Below the pieces are notes generated by a model, which was given only the letters and a program-made list of their open reading frames with translations, ran no database searches and was not told the origin of the DNA. A DNA stretch of 64,000 nucleotides. Origin: Anabaena azotica FACHB-119 (lineage in GTDB: Bacteria; Cyanobacteriota; Cyanobacteriia; Cyanobacteriales; Nostocaceae). Shown here piece by piece: positions 1 to 8,404 of this stretch. Made by a program: the position numbers and the translations under genes. Within the stretch, counting starts at the first letter, position 1, and each line of letters starts with the position of its first letter. The DNA is taken from contig NZ_JACJSG010000001.1 of assembly GCF_014697625.1 (NCBI RefSeq), positions 62,001 through 126,000 on the forward strand. Reading direction: 5' to 3'.

Positions 1-336
1 AACTTAGTACAAGACAATAAAAATTCTTTAGCTACAGCTAACACCAACGGTAAAGAACCAAAAGTCGTGAGCGATTCATTTAATAGTGGCGCTGCTAAGG
101 ATACTAATGATTCCTTTGCAGCAGCTGTGCGACTTGCTAATCAAGCCTCAGCCGCAGGTAAAGTGGCTAAAAACTCAACTCAATGGTTGGAATTGGCTGC
201 TATGTGGCAACGTGCATCTGATTTAATGAATGCAGTATCACCTGATCACAGTCGTTATCAGGAAGCTAAAATCCGTACTCAGCTATATAAGAAATATAGT
301 GAGGCGGCGCAAAAAGAAGCTGCTAAATCTCAATGA
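1..336 (+). CDS. C-terminal part of an unidentified protein (5' end outside window)
   Basis: The reading frame is open from the first base, so this is the 3' part of a longer gene; the GTG at 67 is in frame but need not be the start. The visible 111 residues are rich in Ala, Lys, Asn and Gln. The last 60 residues (WLELAAMWQRASDLMNAV, then a Tyr/Lys-rich helix) look like an alpha-helical, TPR-like hairpin seen at the end of many cyanobacterial secreted or membrane proteins. I do not recognise the family. A strong hairpin about 90 bases downstream probably ends the transcript. Confidence 0.7.
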   Translation, partial: NLVQDNKNSLATANTNGKEPKVVSDSFNSGAAKDTNDSFAAAVRLANQASAAGKVAKNSTQWLELAAMWQRASDLMNAVSPDHSRYQEAKIRTQLYKKYSEAAQKEAAKSQ

Positions 337-428
337 TGAATGAGTAATTCAAGAATGTATAAGCTATCTCATGCAGAGGCGCAGAGAATGTTTAAATTTC
401 TCAGTTGGGAAAGCAGCGTTGATATGAA

Positions 429-455
429 AAATGGGGAAATAAACTTTCCCCATTT
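429..455. terminator. Bidirectional hairpin terminator candidate
   Basis: Perfect 11-bp inverted repeat AAATGGGGAAA / TTTCCCCATTT with a 5-nt loop, A/T-flanked on both sides. It lies between the convergent gene ending at 336 and nadA. A second short hairpin (GGGCA-AGA-TGCCC) follows near 539-551. Confidence 0.65.
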
Positions 456-631
456 AAGTTGTAAAAAATAAAGCGATGAGAACATTGAGTAATACAGTTC
501 AGATAAGCAGTTTTTCATTTAACTTGCATATCTAGGGCGGGCAAGATGCCCACCCCACAAGAGTTTAATTTATTTTCAATATGCAAATTAGATGTTTTAT
601 TGTTAGTCTGTTCCTTGTCCCCTACTATCAA

Positions 632-1606
632 CTAATTACTCATTTCTAACATCCGTTGAATTGGTCGCAGAGCGGCGATGCGGATGTGTTCTGGCATGGT
701 AATTTCAGGAGTACGGTTTTTCATCGCCCAGTAGAGTTTTTCTAAAGTATTTAACCGCATAAATGGACATTCGTTACAAGCACAGTTATTTATCGGTGGC
801 GCAGGAATAAAATGCTTATGCGGTGCTAGTTTCTGCATTTGATGGATAATTCCTGGCTCGGTAGCCACGATAAATTCTTGGCTGGGGCTGGTTTGGCAAT
901 AATTGAGTAAGGCGGCTGTGGAGCCGATAAAACTGGCGTGGCGCAGAACGCTAGTTTCACATTCTGGGTGTGCGATCGCCTCTGCTTGCGGATGGGCAAC
1001 TTTTAGTTGTACAATCTTCTTCTCGGAGAAGGTTTCATGCACCATGCAGCTACCTTGCCACAGCACTAAATCCCGTCCCGTCTGTTCCATGACGTACCGT
1101 CCCAAATTTCTGTCGGGAGCAAAAATAATCGGCTGTTCTTTAGGAATTTGCTGCACAATCTTCACGGCGTTGGAACTGGTGCAGATAATATCGCTCATCG
1201 CCTTAATTTCGGCAGAGCAGTTAATATAAGACACTACTAAATGATGGGGATGTGCGGCTTTAAATGCAGCAAATTCATCTGGTGGACAGCTATCAGCTAG
1301 GGAACAACCTGCTGTTAAATCTGGTAATAGTACTAATTTATGAGGATTGAGAATCTTCGCCGTCTCCGCCATGAAGTGAACGCCAGCAAAGACTATCACA
1401 TCTGCATTCGTCTTCTGGGCGGCTCTAGCTAGCTGTAAGGAGTCGCCGATAAAGTCTGCAATATCTTGAATATCCGGTTCTTGATAATAATGCGCCAAAA
1501 TAACCGCGTTGAGTTCTTTTTTCAAACTTTCAATAGCGGCAAATAAATCTAGTGGTAGTCCACCCGGTTGAGTCTGTTCGCGTTGAGCAAAAGCAGTGGT
1601 AAACAC
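632..1606 (-). CDS. nadA: Quinolinate synthase NadA
   Basis: Condenses iminoaspartate with dihydroxyacetone phosphate to quinolinate, the second step of de novo NAD synthesis in the cytoplasm, using a [4Fe-4S] cluster. The 324-residue length is normal for the short family form. Visible hallmarks are [11 protein letters not shown] (residues 39-49), GDSLQLA (54-60) and [10 protein letters not shown] (77-86). The three cluster cysteines are probably C101 (AGCSLADSC), C187 (GSCMVHE) and C280 (CACNECPF). The start codon is GTG; no better start lies closer to the conserved region. It stands alone: no nadB or nadC is adjacent. Confidence 0.95.
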   Translation of the reverse strand: MFTTAFAQREQTQPGGLPLDLFAAIESLKKELNAVILAHYYQEPDIQDIADFIGDSLQLARAAQKTNADVIVFAGVHFMAETAKILNPHKLVLLPDLTAGCSLADSCPPDEFAAFKAAHPHHLVVSYINCSAEIKAMSDIICTSSNAVKIVQQIPKEQPIIFAPDRNLGRYVMEQTGRDLVLWQGSCMVHETFSEKKIVQLKVAHPQAEAIAHPECETSVLRHASFIGSTAALLNYCQTSPSQEFIVATEPGIIHQMQKLAPHKHFIPAPPINNCACNECPFMRLNTLEKLYWAMKNRTPEITMPEHIRIAALRPIQRMLEMSN

Positions 1607-1965
1607 AGTTAGGTTACTTTTTATTACAAATTTTGTCTGGTGACTTAATTATAGTAGTTTTTACCAAAAATAGATGTGGATTCACACCCCTAAATAGTCA
1701 AGACTTACACACAAAAGTGAAATATTGACAGCTTAAGGCTTATCCCTTCATGTAGATACGAATATCACAGCGTCTAGGAAACAATTTTATAAAGGTCAAA
1801 TGAACAAATATAGGAGTACAGGCATTTTGGTTATTTACACCCTTACTCGCTTTGTCTCAACTCATAAGCCTTAGACTTAGACAAGAAGTAGCCTGAAAAT
1901 AGCTTCAAACGCATATAGAGAAGGACTTGGACATCGTTTTACCTAGTTTCTTGATTAGGACTACT

Positions 1966-2031
1966 GTAGGGTGCGTCAGCCCCAATAATTTCTTACATAT
2001 TCAAGGATTGTCTATATCTGACGCACCCTAC
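1966..2031. repeat. Palindromic GTAGGGTGCGTCAG element, core only
   Basis: Perfect 14-bp inverted repeat GTAGGGTGCGTCAG / CTGACGCACCCTAC around a 38-nt AT-rich centre. The same core occurs at 2310-2373 and 19270-19334, so this is a dispersed family. Confidence 0.8.
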
Positions 2032-2106
2032 TATTGGCGTGGCAAGGCTAAAATGAGATTGGGAAAAAATTGAACGCAGATAAACGCAGATAAACGCAGA
2101 TGAGTA

Positions 2107-2134
2107 GTAGGGACGCACAGATGTGCGTCCCTAC
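2107..2134. repeat. Short perfect hairpin GTAGGGACGCACA
   Basis: 13-bp perfect inverted repeat with a 2-nt spacer. No T-tract, so it is more likely a dispersed repeat than a terminator. Confidence 0.6.
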
Positions 2135-2275
2135 GGATAATGGATGTGTTGCTAAGATTTTTTGAATTGGGGTAAGATTTTAGATTGTAGGCTAATCCAC
2201 TATTTTAGTCTTGCCACGCTACTACAATTTAAGCTTTATTGATTAACCGGATTTGATATTTAATATTATCTATAT

Positions 2276-2400
2276 AGGACTGACGCAATTGTCATAATCA
2301 AACTAACTTTAGGGTGCGTCAGCCCCAATAATTTCGTACAGATTCAAGGATTTTCCACATCTGACGCACCCTACCCCAAGTGCCAGCTGCGTAAGTCCTG
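2276..2400. repeat. Full-length palindromic element with nested terminal repeats
   Basis: Outer imperfect repeats AGGACTGACGCAATTG and CAGCTGCGTAAGTCCT bracket the inner TAGGGTGCGTCAG / CTGACGCACCCTA pair. The same two-tier design without the left outer arm occurs at 19.25-19.36 kb. MITE-like, no coding capacity. Confidence 0.75.
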
Positions 2401-2459
2401 CTATAAAGTCATAAGGTTAGTACTAAGGATTTCAGTTCTTAGTACTAACTTAATGAATT

Positions 2460-3407
2460 TTATTTTTGTGCAACTGATACATCTCTGGTAGATTTAACAG
2501 AACTGCCTGTTAAACTGCGGAAATATAAACCGCCTACAGTGAGTAAAAATATGACATATCCCACTGCTTCTACAAGATAAAGATGTTCTCTGTAACCAAA
2601 TAAGGATTTGAGAACTACCCCTGGAAATTTTTCATCAGGTAATATTTGTTCTGCATTCCAAACAAGCGGCCCTAAAATGCAAGAGTGAATTTTAGTGAAG
2701 TGTTCGTAATAGAAACAAAGATTTTCTGAGGCGCGGCTGCTAAGAGCTAAATTCGCTGTAGCTTCATCAAAATGTTTGAGGGCGGAAACTACTAAGCCAG
2801 CAACAATTAAAACTAATAAAATGCCCATTACTTGGAAGAATTGGCGGATATTAATTTTAACGCCCAGCTTAAATAAAAGTACACCGATCGCAGCTGCACT
2901 AGCTAAACCTGCGATCGCTCCCAAGGCTGGTACTATTCCCTGTTGAAAGTTGGCTACAACAAACAATACAGTCTCAAAACCTTCGCGGACAACCGCCACT
3001 AAAATCAAACTAAAAACGCCCCAGCCTGCATAGGAATTTTGCGTTAGCGCCTCTGTAATTGCGCCTTCAACTTGGGATTTCATGACTTTGGCTTGTTTCG
3101 TCATCCAGATGAGCATCCAACTCAACATGGCGATCGCTAAAACACTAAACAGTCCTTCTAGCATCGGCTCGACTACAGAGGCGTATTGAGGATTAGCGGC
3201 TGTAACTGCTCTAATTATCCAATTGAACAGCACCCCAACCAGCGCACTAACGACAATACCAACGCCGACACCAGCATACACCCAAGAATTAAGGCGGGAC
3301 TGCTTGGCTTTTTTGAGCAAAGCCAACACAATACCAACAACTAAGGCGGCTTCTACTCCTTCTCGGAGTGTAATAAAAAAAGTAGGTAGAGCAGTACTAA
3401 AGTCCAT
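2460..3407 (-). CDS. FTR1-family iron permease
   Basis: Inner-membrane high-affinity iron permease of the FTR1/EfeU family, usually carrying Fe(III) after oxidation by a partner. The protein has 315 residues with about seven hydrophobic segments. The two signature R-E-G-x-E motifs are present: REGVE at 15-19 and REGFE at 141-145, each in a membrane helix. The region 205-255 is a loop with Cys and Glu. It lies downstream of a ferritin-like gene on the same strand, and a multicopper oxidase lies further upstream. That context resembles the Fet3-Ftr1 pairing, with ferritin as the sink. The ATG start is followed at once by the first helix. A heptamer repeat array fills the 5' side, so the promoter probably lies further upstream. 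Confidence 0.9.
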   Translation of the reverse strand: MDFSTALPTFFITLREGVEAALVVGIVLALLKKAKQSRLNSWVYAGVGVGIVVSALVGVLFNWIIRAVTAANPQYASVVEPMLEGLFSVLAIAMLSWMLIWMTKQAKVMKSQVEGAITEALTQNSYAGWGVFSLILVAVVREGFETVLFVVANFQQGIVPALGAIAGLASAAAIGVLLFKLGVKINIRQFFQVMGILLVLIVAGLVVSALKHFDEATANLALSSRASENLCFYYEHFTKIHSCILGPLVWNAEQILPDEKFPGVVLKSLFGYREHLYLVEAVGYVIFLLTVGGLYFRSLTGSSVKSTRDVSVAQK

Positions 3408-3415
3408 GATGTTTA

Positions 3416-3507
3416 GTCAATAGTCAACAGTCAACAGTCAACAGTCAACAGTCAATAGTCAACAGTCAACAGTTTTAGACTATGGACTATTGACTATGGA
3501 CTATTGA
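3416..3507. repeat. Heptamer repeat array (CAACAGT / CAATAGT)
   Basis: Tandem 7-bp units alternating between AGTCAAC and AGTCAAT types, between the ferritin-like gene and the FTR1 gene. Typical short tandemly repeated sequence of heterocystous cyanobacteria. Confidence 0.85.
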
Positions 3508-3511
3508 ATAA

Positions 3512-3946
3512 TTAACTAAAATCTCTCAGCATTTTTTTCAATTCGAGATTGTGCATCTCTTCTTGTCCAATCATGCCACGAGCAAATTCTTCTAAGTAAA
3601 TACTGGCATTAGTTACAGTATCTAACAAAGATTTATACATATCTAATGCCTTTCTTTCATGGTTCAAGCTTTCTTCTAGGATATCCTTGACTGAATGCTT
3701 GTAAGTTTCTTCCATTGGAGCAATTCTCAAAGTGGGATGTCCATCCAGTCCTGTGAGAATTTCGCCTACTTGTTGGGCGTGAAGTAGGGACTCACTAGCT
3801 TGTGCTTTGAAGAAAGCGACGATGGGAAGGCGATTAGGTCCAGTTACCATCAAGGAATAATGAGTGTAGCGTACTACCCCAGCCAATTCAAATTCCATGA
3901 TGGCGTTGAGTATGTCGATGGTCTTATTGTGGTCAAGCTCTTGCAT
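3512..3946 (-). CDS. Ferritin-like (bacterioferritin-type) di-iron protein
   Basis: A 144-residue four-helix protein of the bacterioferritin/Dps-like superfamily, expected to store or oxidise iron in the cytoplasm. Carboxylate ligands can be picked out: E18 in helix A, E91/E92 in helix C, and the E-x-x-H pair E129-H132 (EEMH) in helix D. In helix B the pair is E52 and H56 (ESLLH), one residue further apart than the usual E-x-x-H, so the site may be atypical. The gene is 104 bases upstream of the FTR1 gene on the same strand and 36 bases downstream of the right end of an IS605-type element. An iron-sink role beside the permease is inference. Confidence 0.8.
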   Translation of the reverse strand: MQELDHNKTIDILNAIMEFELAGVVRYTHYSLMVTGPNRLPIVAFFKAQASESLLHAQQVGEILTGLDGHPTLRIAPMEETYKHSVKDILEESLNHERKALDMYKSLLDTVTNASIYLEEFARGMIGQEEMHNLELKKMLRDFS

Positions 3947-3981
3947 TAGTGTTGATTACAATTACGAATGGAGCGTCATGA

Positions 3982-5215
3982 TTGACACTCCCCGAATTAG
4001 AAATTCGGGGATTCTTGCTTCACAGGGATTCCAACGAATTTACCCTCGGCAAGCATCTTGACCGTATGCCCTACGGCTGCAAGTCCCCTAATTAGAACTA
4101 CCTGTGCGGCCGCCACATCTCTATCAGTGGTATAGCCGCAATTTGAACAAGCATGAGTACGTTCTGATAACTCTTTTTTACCTGTCTCGACACCACAGTT
4201 AGGACAAATCTGGCTGGTTTTACGGCTGTCTACTTTTTGGAAATAGACACCACGCTTAAAGCAGGCTTGCTCTAAGATATTGAAGAATTGACCCCATCCT
4301 GCATCTAAACAATGTTTGCCTAACATCCCACGGGATAGCCCGACTAGGTTTAAATCTTCAACAAATACCATTCCGGCATTGTTGCAGACTTGGTAAGACA
4401 GTTTCCTATGCCAGTCCTTACGACAATTAGCGACGTACTCATGCAATGAAGCTACCTTCTTCTGGGCTTTGTGCCAATTTTTTGAACCTAGTCGCTTTCT
4501 GGAAACACGCTGTTGCAGCAATTTAAGCTTGCGTTCAGCATCTCCAAAAAACCTTGGACGCTTGACGGTTAGCCCATTAGAAGTGGCAATAAAACTTGTT
4601 AACCCTACATCAATTCCCACGCCTTCCCCATGTGGTGTTGATGATGGTACAGACACATCCCATTGAACTGTTAGCATCACGTACCATCCAGAAACACGCT
4701 TGACCACACGGGCTTGCTTGACTACGCCACCATTAGGTATCTCCCTTGATTGTCGGAATTTAACCCATCCAATCACGGGCAAATTAACCATTCCTGGCTT
4801 CAGCCTTTCACCTTGCATCTGTGGGAACACAAAAGACCGCATCCGTCCCGATTTTTTGAATCGGGGGAAACCGTGATTTCTCTCCCACATAGCCACAAAT
4901 GCGACTTCTAGACGCTTTAATGTTTGCTGCAATACTTGAGACTGTACTTTTTTAAGTTCGGGAAACTCTTTTTTGGCGGTAGTTAACGCTTTGCACTGAC
5001 TGGCGTAGGTGGGGCGGGGTGTGTCGGCAGGAATGATGTATTCGTGCTTGAGTGAGCAAGTGTTAATCTGACAACTGCGCGATAAGTACCAATCCTTGCG
5101 TTCAGCTAAGGCATAGTTGTAGACAAGGCGATTAATTTCTAGCCAGTCTTCAAACGTCTGAGTCTGTGCATGGGTTGGCTTTAATTTAAATTCGTATGTC
5201 AGATTAAACAGTTGT
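3982..5215 (-). mobile_element. IS200/IS605-type element carrying tnpB only (copy 1)
   Basis: Contains an intact-looking tnpB and a right-end palindrome CCCCGAATT-AGA-AATTCGGGG at 3990-4010 that overlaps the tnpB stop. The right end reads TTGACACTCCCC in plus orientation, the same end as the elements at 35.5 and 50.1 kb. No tnpA (Y1 transposase) is present, so mobility would need one in trans. The left end is not clearly defined and may extend to about 5340. The region over the right end is where a TnpB guide (omega) RNA would be expected. Confidence 0.75.
3997..5211 (-). CDS. tnpB: TnpB, RNA-guided nuclease of an IS605-type element
   Basis: OrfB/TnpB protein: RuvC-like nuclease guided by an omega RNA made from the element's right end, promoting retention of the element. 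The RuvC residues are in GIDVGL, FVEDLNL and TDRDVAAAQ. A zinc finger is formed by CPNCG and CSNCGY. The C-terminus (QESPNF) is encoded by the right-end palindrome. No ATG or GTG fits the frame where the family normally starts: the codon aligned with the Met of the second copy (MLNLTYEY) is CTG at 5211 (LFNLTYEF), with an AGGAGG motif nine bases upstream, and two stops lie just before it. The frame is open for 404 residues. I take CTG as the start; a TTG-started short form at 4932 would lose the N-terminal domain. Confidence 0.8.
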   Translation of the reverse strand: MFNLTYEFKLKPTHAQTQTFEDWLEINRLVYNYALAERKDWYLSRSCQINTCSLKHEYIIPADTPRPTYASQCKALTTAKKEFPELKKVQSQVLQQTLKRLEVAFVAMWERNHGFPRFKKSGRMRSFVFPQMQGERLKPGMVNLPVIGWVKFRQSREIPNGGVVKQARVVKRVSGWYVMLTVQWDVSVPSSTPHGEGVGIDVGLTSFIATSNGLTVKRPRFFGDAERKLKLLQQRVSRKRLGSKNWHKAQKKVASLHEYVANCRKDWHRKLSYQVCNNAGMVFVEDLNLVGLSRGMLGKHCLDAGWGQFFNILEQACFKRGVYFQKVDSRKTSQICPNCGVETGKKELSERTHACSNCGYTTDRDVAAAQVVLIRGLAAVGHTVKMLAEGKFVGIPVKQESPNF

Positions 5216-5549
5216 CATCACCTCCTCTACTATTATAAATCGTATGTGCGCTTTATAAGTATTAAGGACAAATAAATTTGTCCTGTTCGCTTATATCCCC
5301 CGACTGAAGTACGCTTGCTTTACGCATCACGCCTCGTAAAAGGTTACAGGTGTTAAATGAGTAAATAATGTTCACTTTTAACTTTTATGGCAGGGGATAG
5401 GCAACAGGGTATAGGGAACAGGATGAAAACCCTTTTCTTTGAGGGTTTTATGATGACTCTATGTCCTCATCTATGTGGCAACTGCTATGACAACCTTACT
5501 CCCCATTTATTTTAAACTTGTGAGTTTCCGTCTCCAAGCGAGGAATAAG
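5212..5549. other. Intergenic: left side of the tnpB element plus a MITE copy
   Basis: Holds the ribosome-binding site of tnpB (AGGAGG near 5220), the poorly defined left end of the element, and a 100-bp dispersed repeat at 5386-5489. No gene seen. Confidence 0.6.
5386..5489. repeat. TA-type MITE, copy A
   Basis: Starts TATGGCAGGGGATAGG and ends CAACTGCTATG. Related to copies at 20462-20559, 34186-34283 and about 40497-40591 (GGGACAGG near the left end, GTCCTAATCTAT-like near the right end). The most divergent interior of the four. Confidence 0.7.
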
Positions 5550-6587
5550 CTATTTTTGCGCTTGTGTACTTGATTTATCAATCACTTTTTGAGAGTTTGC
5601 TTCAATATCTTTGATGAGTTTGGTCACTTCTTGGGTGGTTTTAACTGGTGTGGCGGGAGGGATGACGGCTGGCCAGACTTTTTTGAGTTCAGTAAAACTG
5701 GTTTGTATGGCTTTGTGGGTTTCGGGGTTGGTTTGTGCTAATTGAGAAGAAATCCCTTGATAGAGTTTGTCGGCGTAGAAAACAAAGCCGCGAGAGTCCT
5801 GATATTCAATAGCAGCAGTAATTTTACCATCGGCGATCGCAGCGCCGTATTCGGAGTTAGCTGCATCTAACAAGCCGTTGACTACTTGCAAGACAAATGC
5901 GGGTTTGTTGCGTTGGGCTTCTGGTAAAGCGGCGATCGCACTATCAACTGATTGTACTGAAGCAGTAAAATTAGTTTTAACTTTGGCATCTTTTGGTTGA
6001 GATTTGACCAAATCTTGCAAACTCTCCAAAGTTGTTTTAAATTCCTTCACCTTGCGCTCATTTAACTGATCTTCCACATCAACATAAATCTCTTCCACCG
6101 GGTGTCCGATGTGGGGTTCTGCTTGTTTGGGCTGATTTTGCTCAAGTAGTTCTTGTGCTACTAAAAGATGTCCTTCCATCAAGCCCAGTTTTGTCATGTA
6201 ATCAACATCTTTGGCTTCACCTGTTAACACCACCTCTTGCACAGTCACCATGTCTTTAATTTGGTCGAACTGTTCCTGAGTTACTACTTTCTTTGTCACT
6301 AAATCCTCTGGACTACCGTAAGGACGACCAGCTTGAATTTTATTTGATAACGCTGGGACACCTAACTTAGCTTCAAACTTATCCAATTGAGACAATATAG
6401 CACTGTTGATATTGATTTTTGCTTGATTACCATGTCCACTATGACTGACAGTTTCCGTCGTCTGAGTATTGGAGTTAGTAGTACCAGATTGTGAATTGTC
6501 TGCTGTTGGGGTTCCTCCGGTACAAGAACTTAGGGAAACTATAAAACAAGCAGCCACAGCCAAGCATATATATCGAGGTTTAAGCAT
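5550..6587 (-). CDS. Lipoprotein with helix-hairpin-helix-like segment, function unknown
   Basis: The 345-residue protein begins with a lipoprotein signal peptide (hydrophobic segment, lipobox LSSC near residues 19-22), so it should be anchored on the periplasmic side. A Ser/Thr/Asn/Gln-rich spacer with a small His patch (HSGHGNQ) follows. Next comes a ComEA-like helix-hairpin-helix stretch (ININSAILSQL...GVPALSNKI). The rest is helical with a conserved-looking block GHLLVAQELL...PHIGHPVEEIY. I do not recognise a characterised family. It lies between the multicopper oxidase and the ferritin/FTR1 genes on the same strand, so a periplasmic accessory role in metal uptake is plausible but is inference. 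Confidence 0.8.
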   Translation of the reverse strand: MLKPRYICLAVAACFIVSLSSCTGGTPTADNSQSGTTNSNTQTTETVSHSGHGNQAKININSAILSQLDKFEAKLGVPALSNKIQAGRPYGSPEDLVTKKVVTQEQFDQIKDMVTVQEVVLTGEAKDVDYMTKLGLMEGHLLVAQELLEQNQPKQAEPHIGHPVEEIYVDVEDQLNERKVKEFKTTLESLQDLVKSQPKDAKVKTNFTASVQSVDSAIAALPEAQRNKPAFVLQVVNGLLDAANSEYGAAIADGKITAAIEYQDSRGFVFYADKLYQGISSQLAQTNPETHKAIQTSFTELKKVWPAVIPPATPVKTTQEVTKLIKDIEANSQKVIDKSSTQAQK

Positions 6588-6964
6588 TTTTCTGTCTCTA
6601 GGGAAGGGAAAGTTAGAAATTACTAGGTGTTTGAGCTATTGCTGAGAGTAAAGTTTGATATATTTTGGCAATAGATAATATGAATTTTTACCATAAATGA
6701 CAGTTAATATCAACTATGGCGGAAGTTTTTAAGTGAAACTTAACGATATTTATCTTGCTAAATCTCTCACTAAAATCGGTTTAACTCCTTGTCTCTCAAA
6801 AAACACAGGTGACAGGTTACAGGTGACAGGTGACAGAAAATAGAGAATAGTTGTGTTTCTTGAGAGTTGTCAATCCGGCAGATTTCATAACTATGTATTC
6901 ATGACAATCTCTTCTCAAAGATAAATGAGATTATTTATTATTTAATTGATATAATTAAAGGCTA
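6588..6964. other. Intergenic interval between lipoprotein and multicopper oxidase genes
   Basis: AT-rich, no coding potential seen. A short GGTGACA(G) direct-repeat run lies near 6807-6838. The 377-bp gap means the two genes may be transcribed separately. Confidence 0.5.
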
Positions 6965-7981
6965 TCAAGTAGAAGAGTTTTGAGGATTATTGGCAACAAC
7001 CTCAAATTGACCCATGCAGCCATTTTCAGCGATCGCATCTTGATGAGGATGGAACATATACTTACCCGGATAGCGAAACGCAAACTCTAGGATATGTCTT
7101 TCCGCAACTCCCATCGTCAAGACATCGGTTTTCTCACTGGCTTTCATACTCATGCCATATCTATATACATCAAAGAAGTTGGCGTGGAGGTGAAATGTTA
7201 CAGCCGGATCAAATTCGATGATGTTAAGCACATACAACCGCACTAACTGATTTTGATAAATTTGGATCGGATTATCCATGTAGTGATGGGGTAATCCGTT
7301 GAAAGCGTAAAACTCATTCCGGTTATCATCGTTAATATCATAGCCAGCCATCACCAGCACGATCTCATCAGCCGGGGGACGGGGTGTCGGCGGATCGATG
7401 ATAAACATTCCATATAAACCCTTGGCTATGTGACGAGTCACAGGTTCAATATGGCAGTGGTACAAATGAACACCGTAGGGTTCCGCGTCGAATTCGTAAA
7501 TTGTGGCGCTACTGTTACTTACAGGACGTACTCCATCCATTTCAGCTGGATGTACACCATGAAAATGCAGCGAGTGGGAATGTCCAGCTTGGTTATGAAA
7601 CAATACGCGGATGCGATCGCCTTGTTTTGCTCTTAGCGTCGGCCCCGGTATGCGACCATTAAGATCCCAGATGTTGTAAGATACAGCAGTATTCAGCTGA
7701 ATAACCGAAGTACCCGCAGTTAGTTGAAACTCGCGAATAGTTCGCCCATTTTCCCTTTTTAGCGTCCCATAATCAAACTCTCTCAACATCCGCATGGGTT
7801 GAGCCACATCATTAGGTGCATCCATCACCATTTGCGGCACTTTCACAATAGACTTACTCTGTGAGTTCAACGTCTTCCACAGCACCGCCGCACCTGCTAC
7901 GCCAGCACCACCTACACCCAGTTTCAGCAATTGGCGACGACTCAACAGTTCTTTCTTACCCAGCGAAAAATTCAGGGGCAT
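6965..7981 (-). CDS. Two-domain multicopper oxidase, Tat-type signal
   Basis: Periplasmic copper oxidase of the two-cupredoxin-domain type. From the ATG at 7981 the protein has 338 residues; the frame is open to 8065 but the extra 28 residues do not look like a leader. Residues 14-35 carry a twin-arginine-like signal (SRRQLLKLG then a Gly/Ala-rich core). Copper motifs are HFHGVH and HLYHCHIE in domain 1, and FHLHANFF and MFHPHQD in domain 2. Substrate cannot be read from sequence; laccase-like, ferroxidase and nitrite-reductase-like enzymes share this fold. Same-strand FTR1 and ferritin-like genes downstream favour ferroxidase (inference). A 17-bp AT-rich palindrome upstream resembles a Fur box. 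Confidence 0.85.
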   Translation of the reverse strand: MPLNFSLGKKELLSRRQLLKLGVGGAGVAGAAVLWKTLNSQSKSIVKVPQMVMDAPNDVAQPMRMLREFDYGTLKRENGRTIREFQLTAGTSVIQLNTAVSYNIWDLNGRIPGPTLRAKQGDRIRVLFHNQAGHSHSLHFHGVHPAEMDGVRPVSNSSATIYEFDAEPYGVHLYHCHIEPVTRHIAKGLYGMFIIDPPTPRPPADEIVLVMAGYDINDDNRNEFYAFNGLPHHYMDNPIQIYQNQLVRLYVLNIIEFDPAVTFHLHANFFDVYRYGMSMKASEKTDVLTMGVAERHILEFAFRYPGKYMFHPHQDAIAENGCMGQFEVVANNPQNSST

Positions 7982-8053
7982 GACATTCAACCAGCAATAA
8001 AGCAAAGTTGCAAATAATTTGCAACTACAGTTGTGTATATTATCGGAATCAAT

Positions 8054-8070
8054 AATTATTGTCAATAATT
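8054..8070. promoter_or_regulatory. Fur-box-like palindrome upstream of the multicopper oxidase gene
   Basis: AATTATT-GTC-AATAATT, a perfect 7-bp inverted repeat with 3-nt centre, about 73-89 bases upstream of the chosen start at 7981. It is AT-rich like Fur sites, but no Fur consensus match was scored. Confidence 0.35.
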
Positions 8071-8404
8071 TTCAAATATCTCTGAAGCTTGAATTTAGGG
8101 AATTTAGCCGCAAAAATTTCCTGAATACTGCTGTGAAAAATGAGTAACTTTCAGTACTTTTATTTATCAAAGCGTATTATATCTTAACTCCTCCCCTATG
8201 CTTCTTGACAAATTTTATATAAAACGCTCTCCTAAAACCTCAGCGTAAAAAAACATCAACCATTAGTGACACCGCAACAGTAGCCAAAAATTACTAAAGT
8301 TAGTAAGCTATAGCCTGAATCTTTAAATTTTAATTTTTAACTGTTTGTCAGGGCGTTAACCGATTTACACTGATACGTTAAATATATTTTGCGGAGTCTC
8401 AAAG
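8071..8404. other. Divergent intergenic region between the iron group and the cbiM operon
   Basis: Holds the upstream regions of both divergent transcripts. AT-rich; GGAG lies about 8 bases before the cbiM GTG start. I looked for a cobalamin riboswitch B12 box here and saw no convincing one. Confidence 0.5.

Larger units (their letters stand above)
1607..2459. other. Gene-free 850-bp interval with three repeat hairpins
   Basis: No convincing coding region. It contains two palindromic GTGCGTCAG elements (1966-2031 and 2276-2400), a GTAGGGACGCACA hairpin (2107-2134) and a triple AACGCAGATA direct repeat (about 2070-2100). It looks like a landing site for small mobile repeats downstream of the FTR1 gene. 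Confidence 0.7.

Noticed and set aside
3982-5215. Complete IS605 with tnpA
   Set aside because: No Y1 transposase frame exists on either strand next to either tnpB; only tnpB-type elements are present.
8071-8404. Cobalamin riboswitch upstream of cbiM
   Set aside because: A GTCAGGGCG stretch near 8348 superficially resembles part of a B12 box, but the rest of the conserved core is not there.
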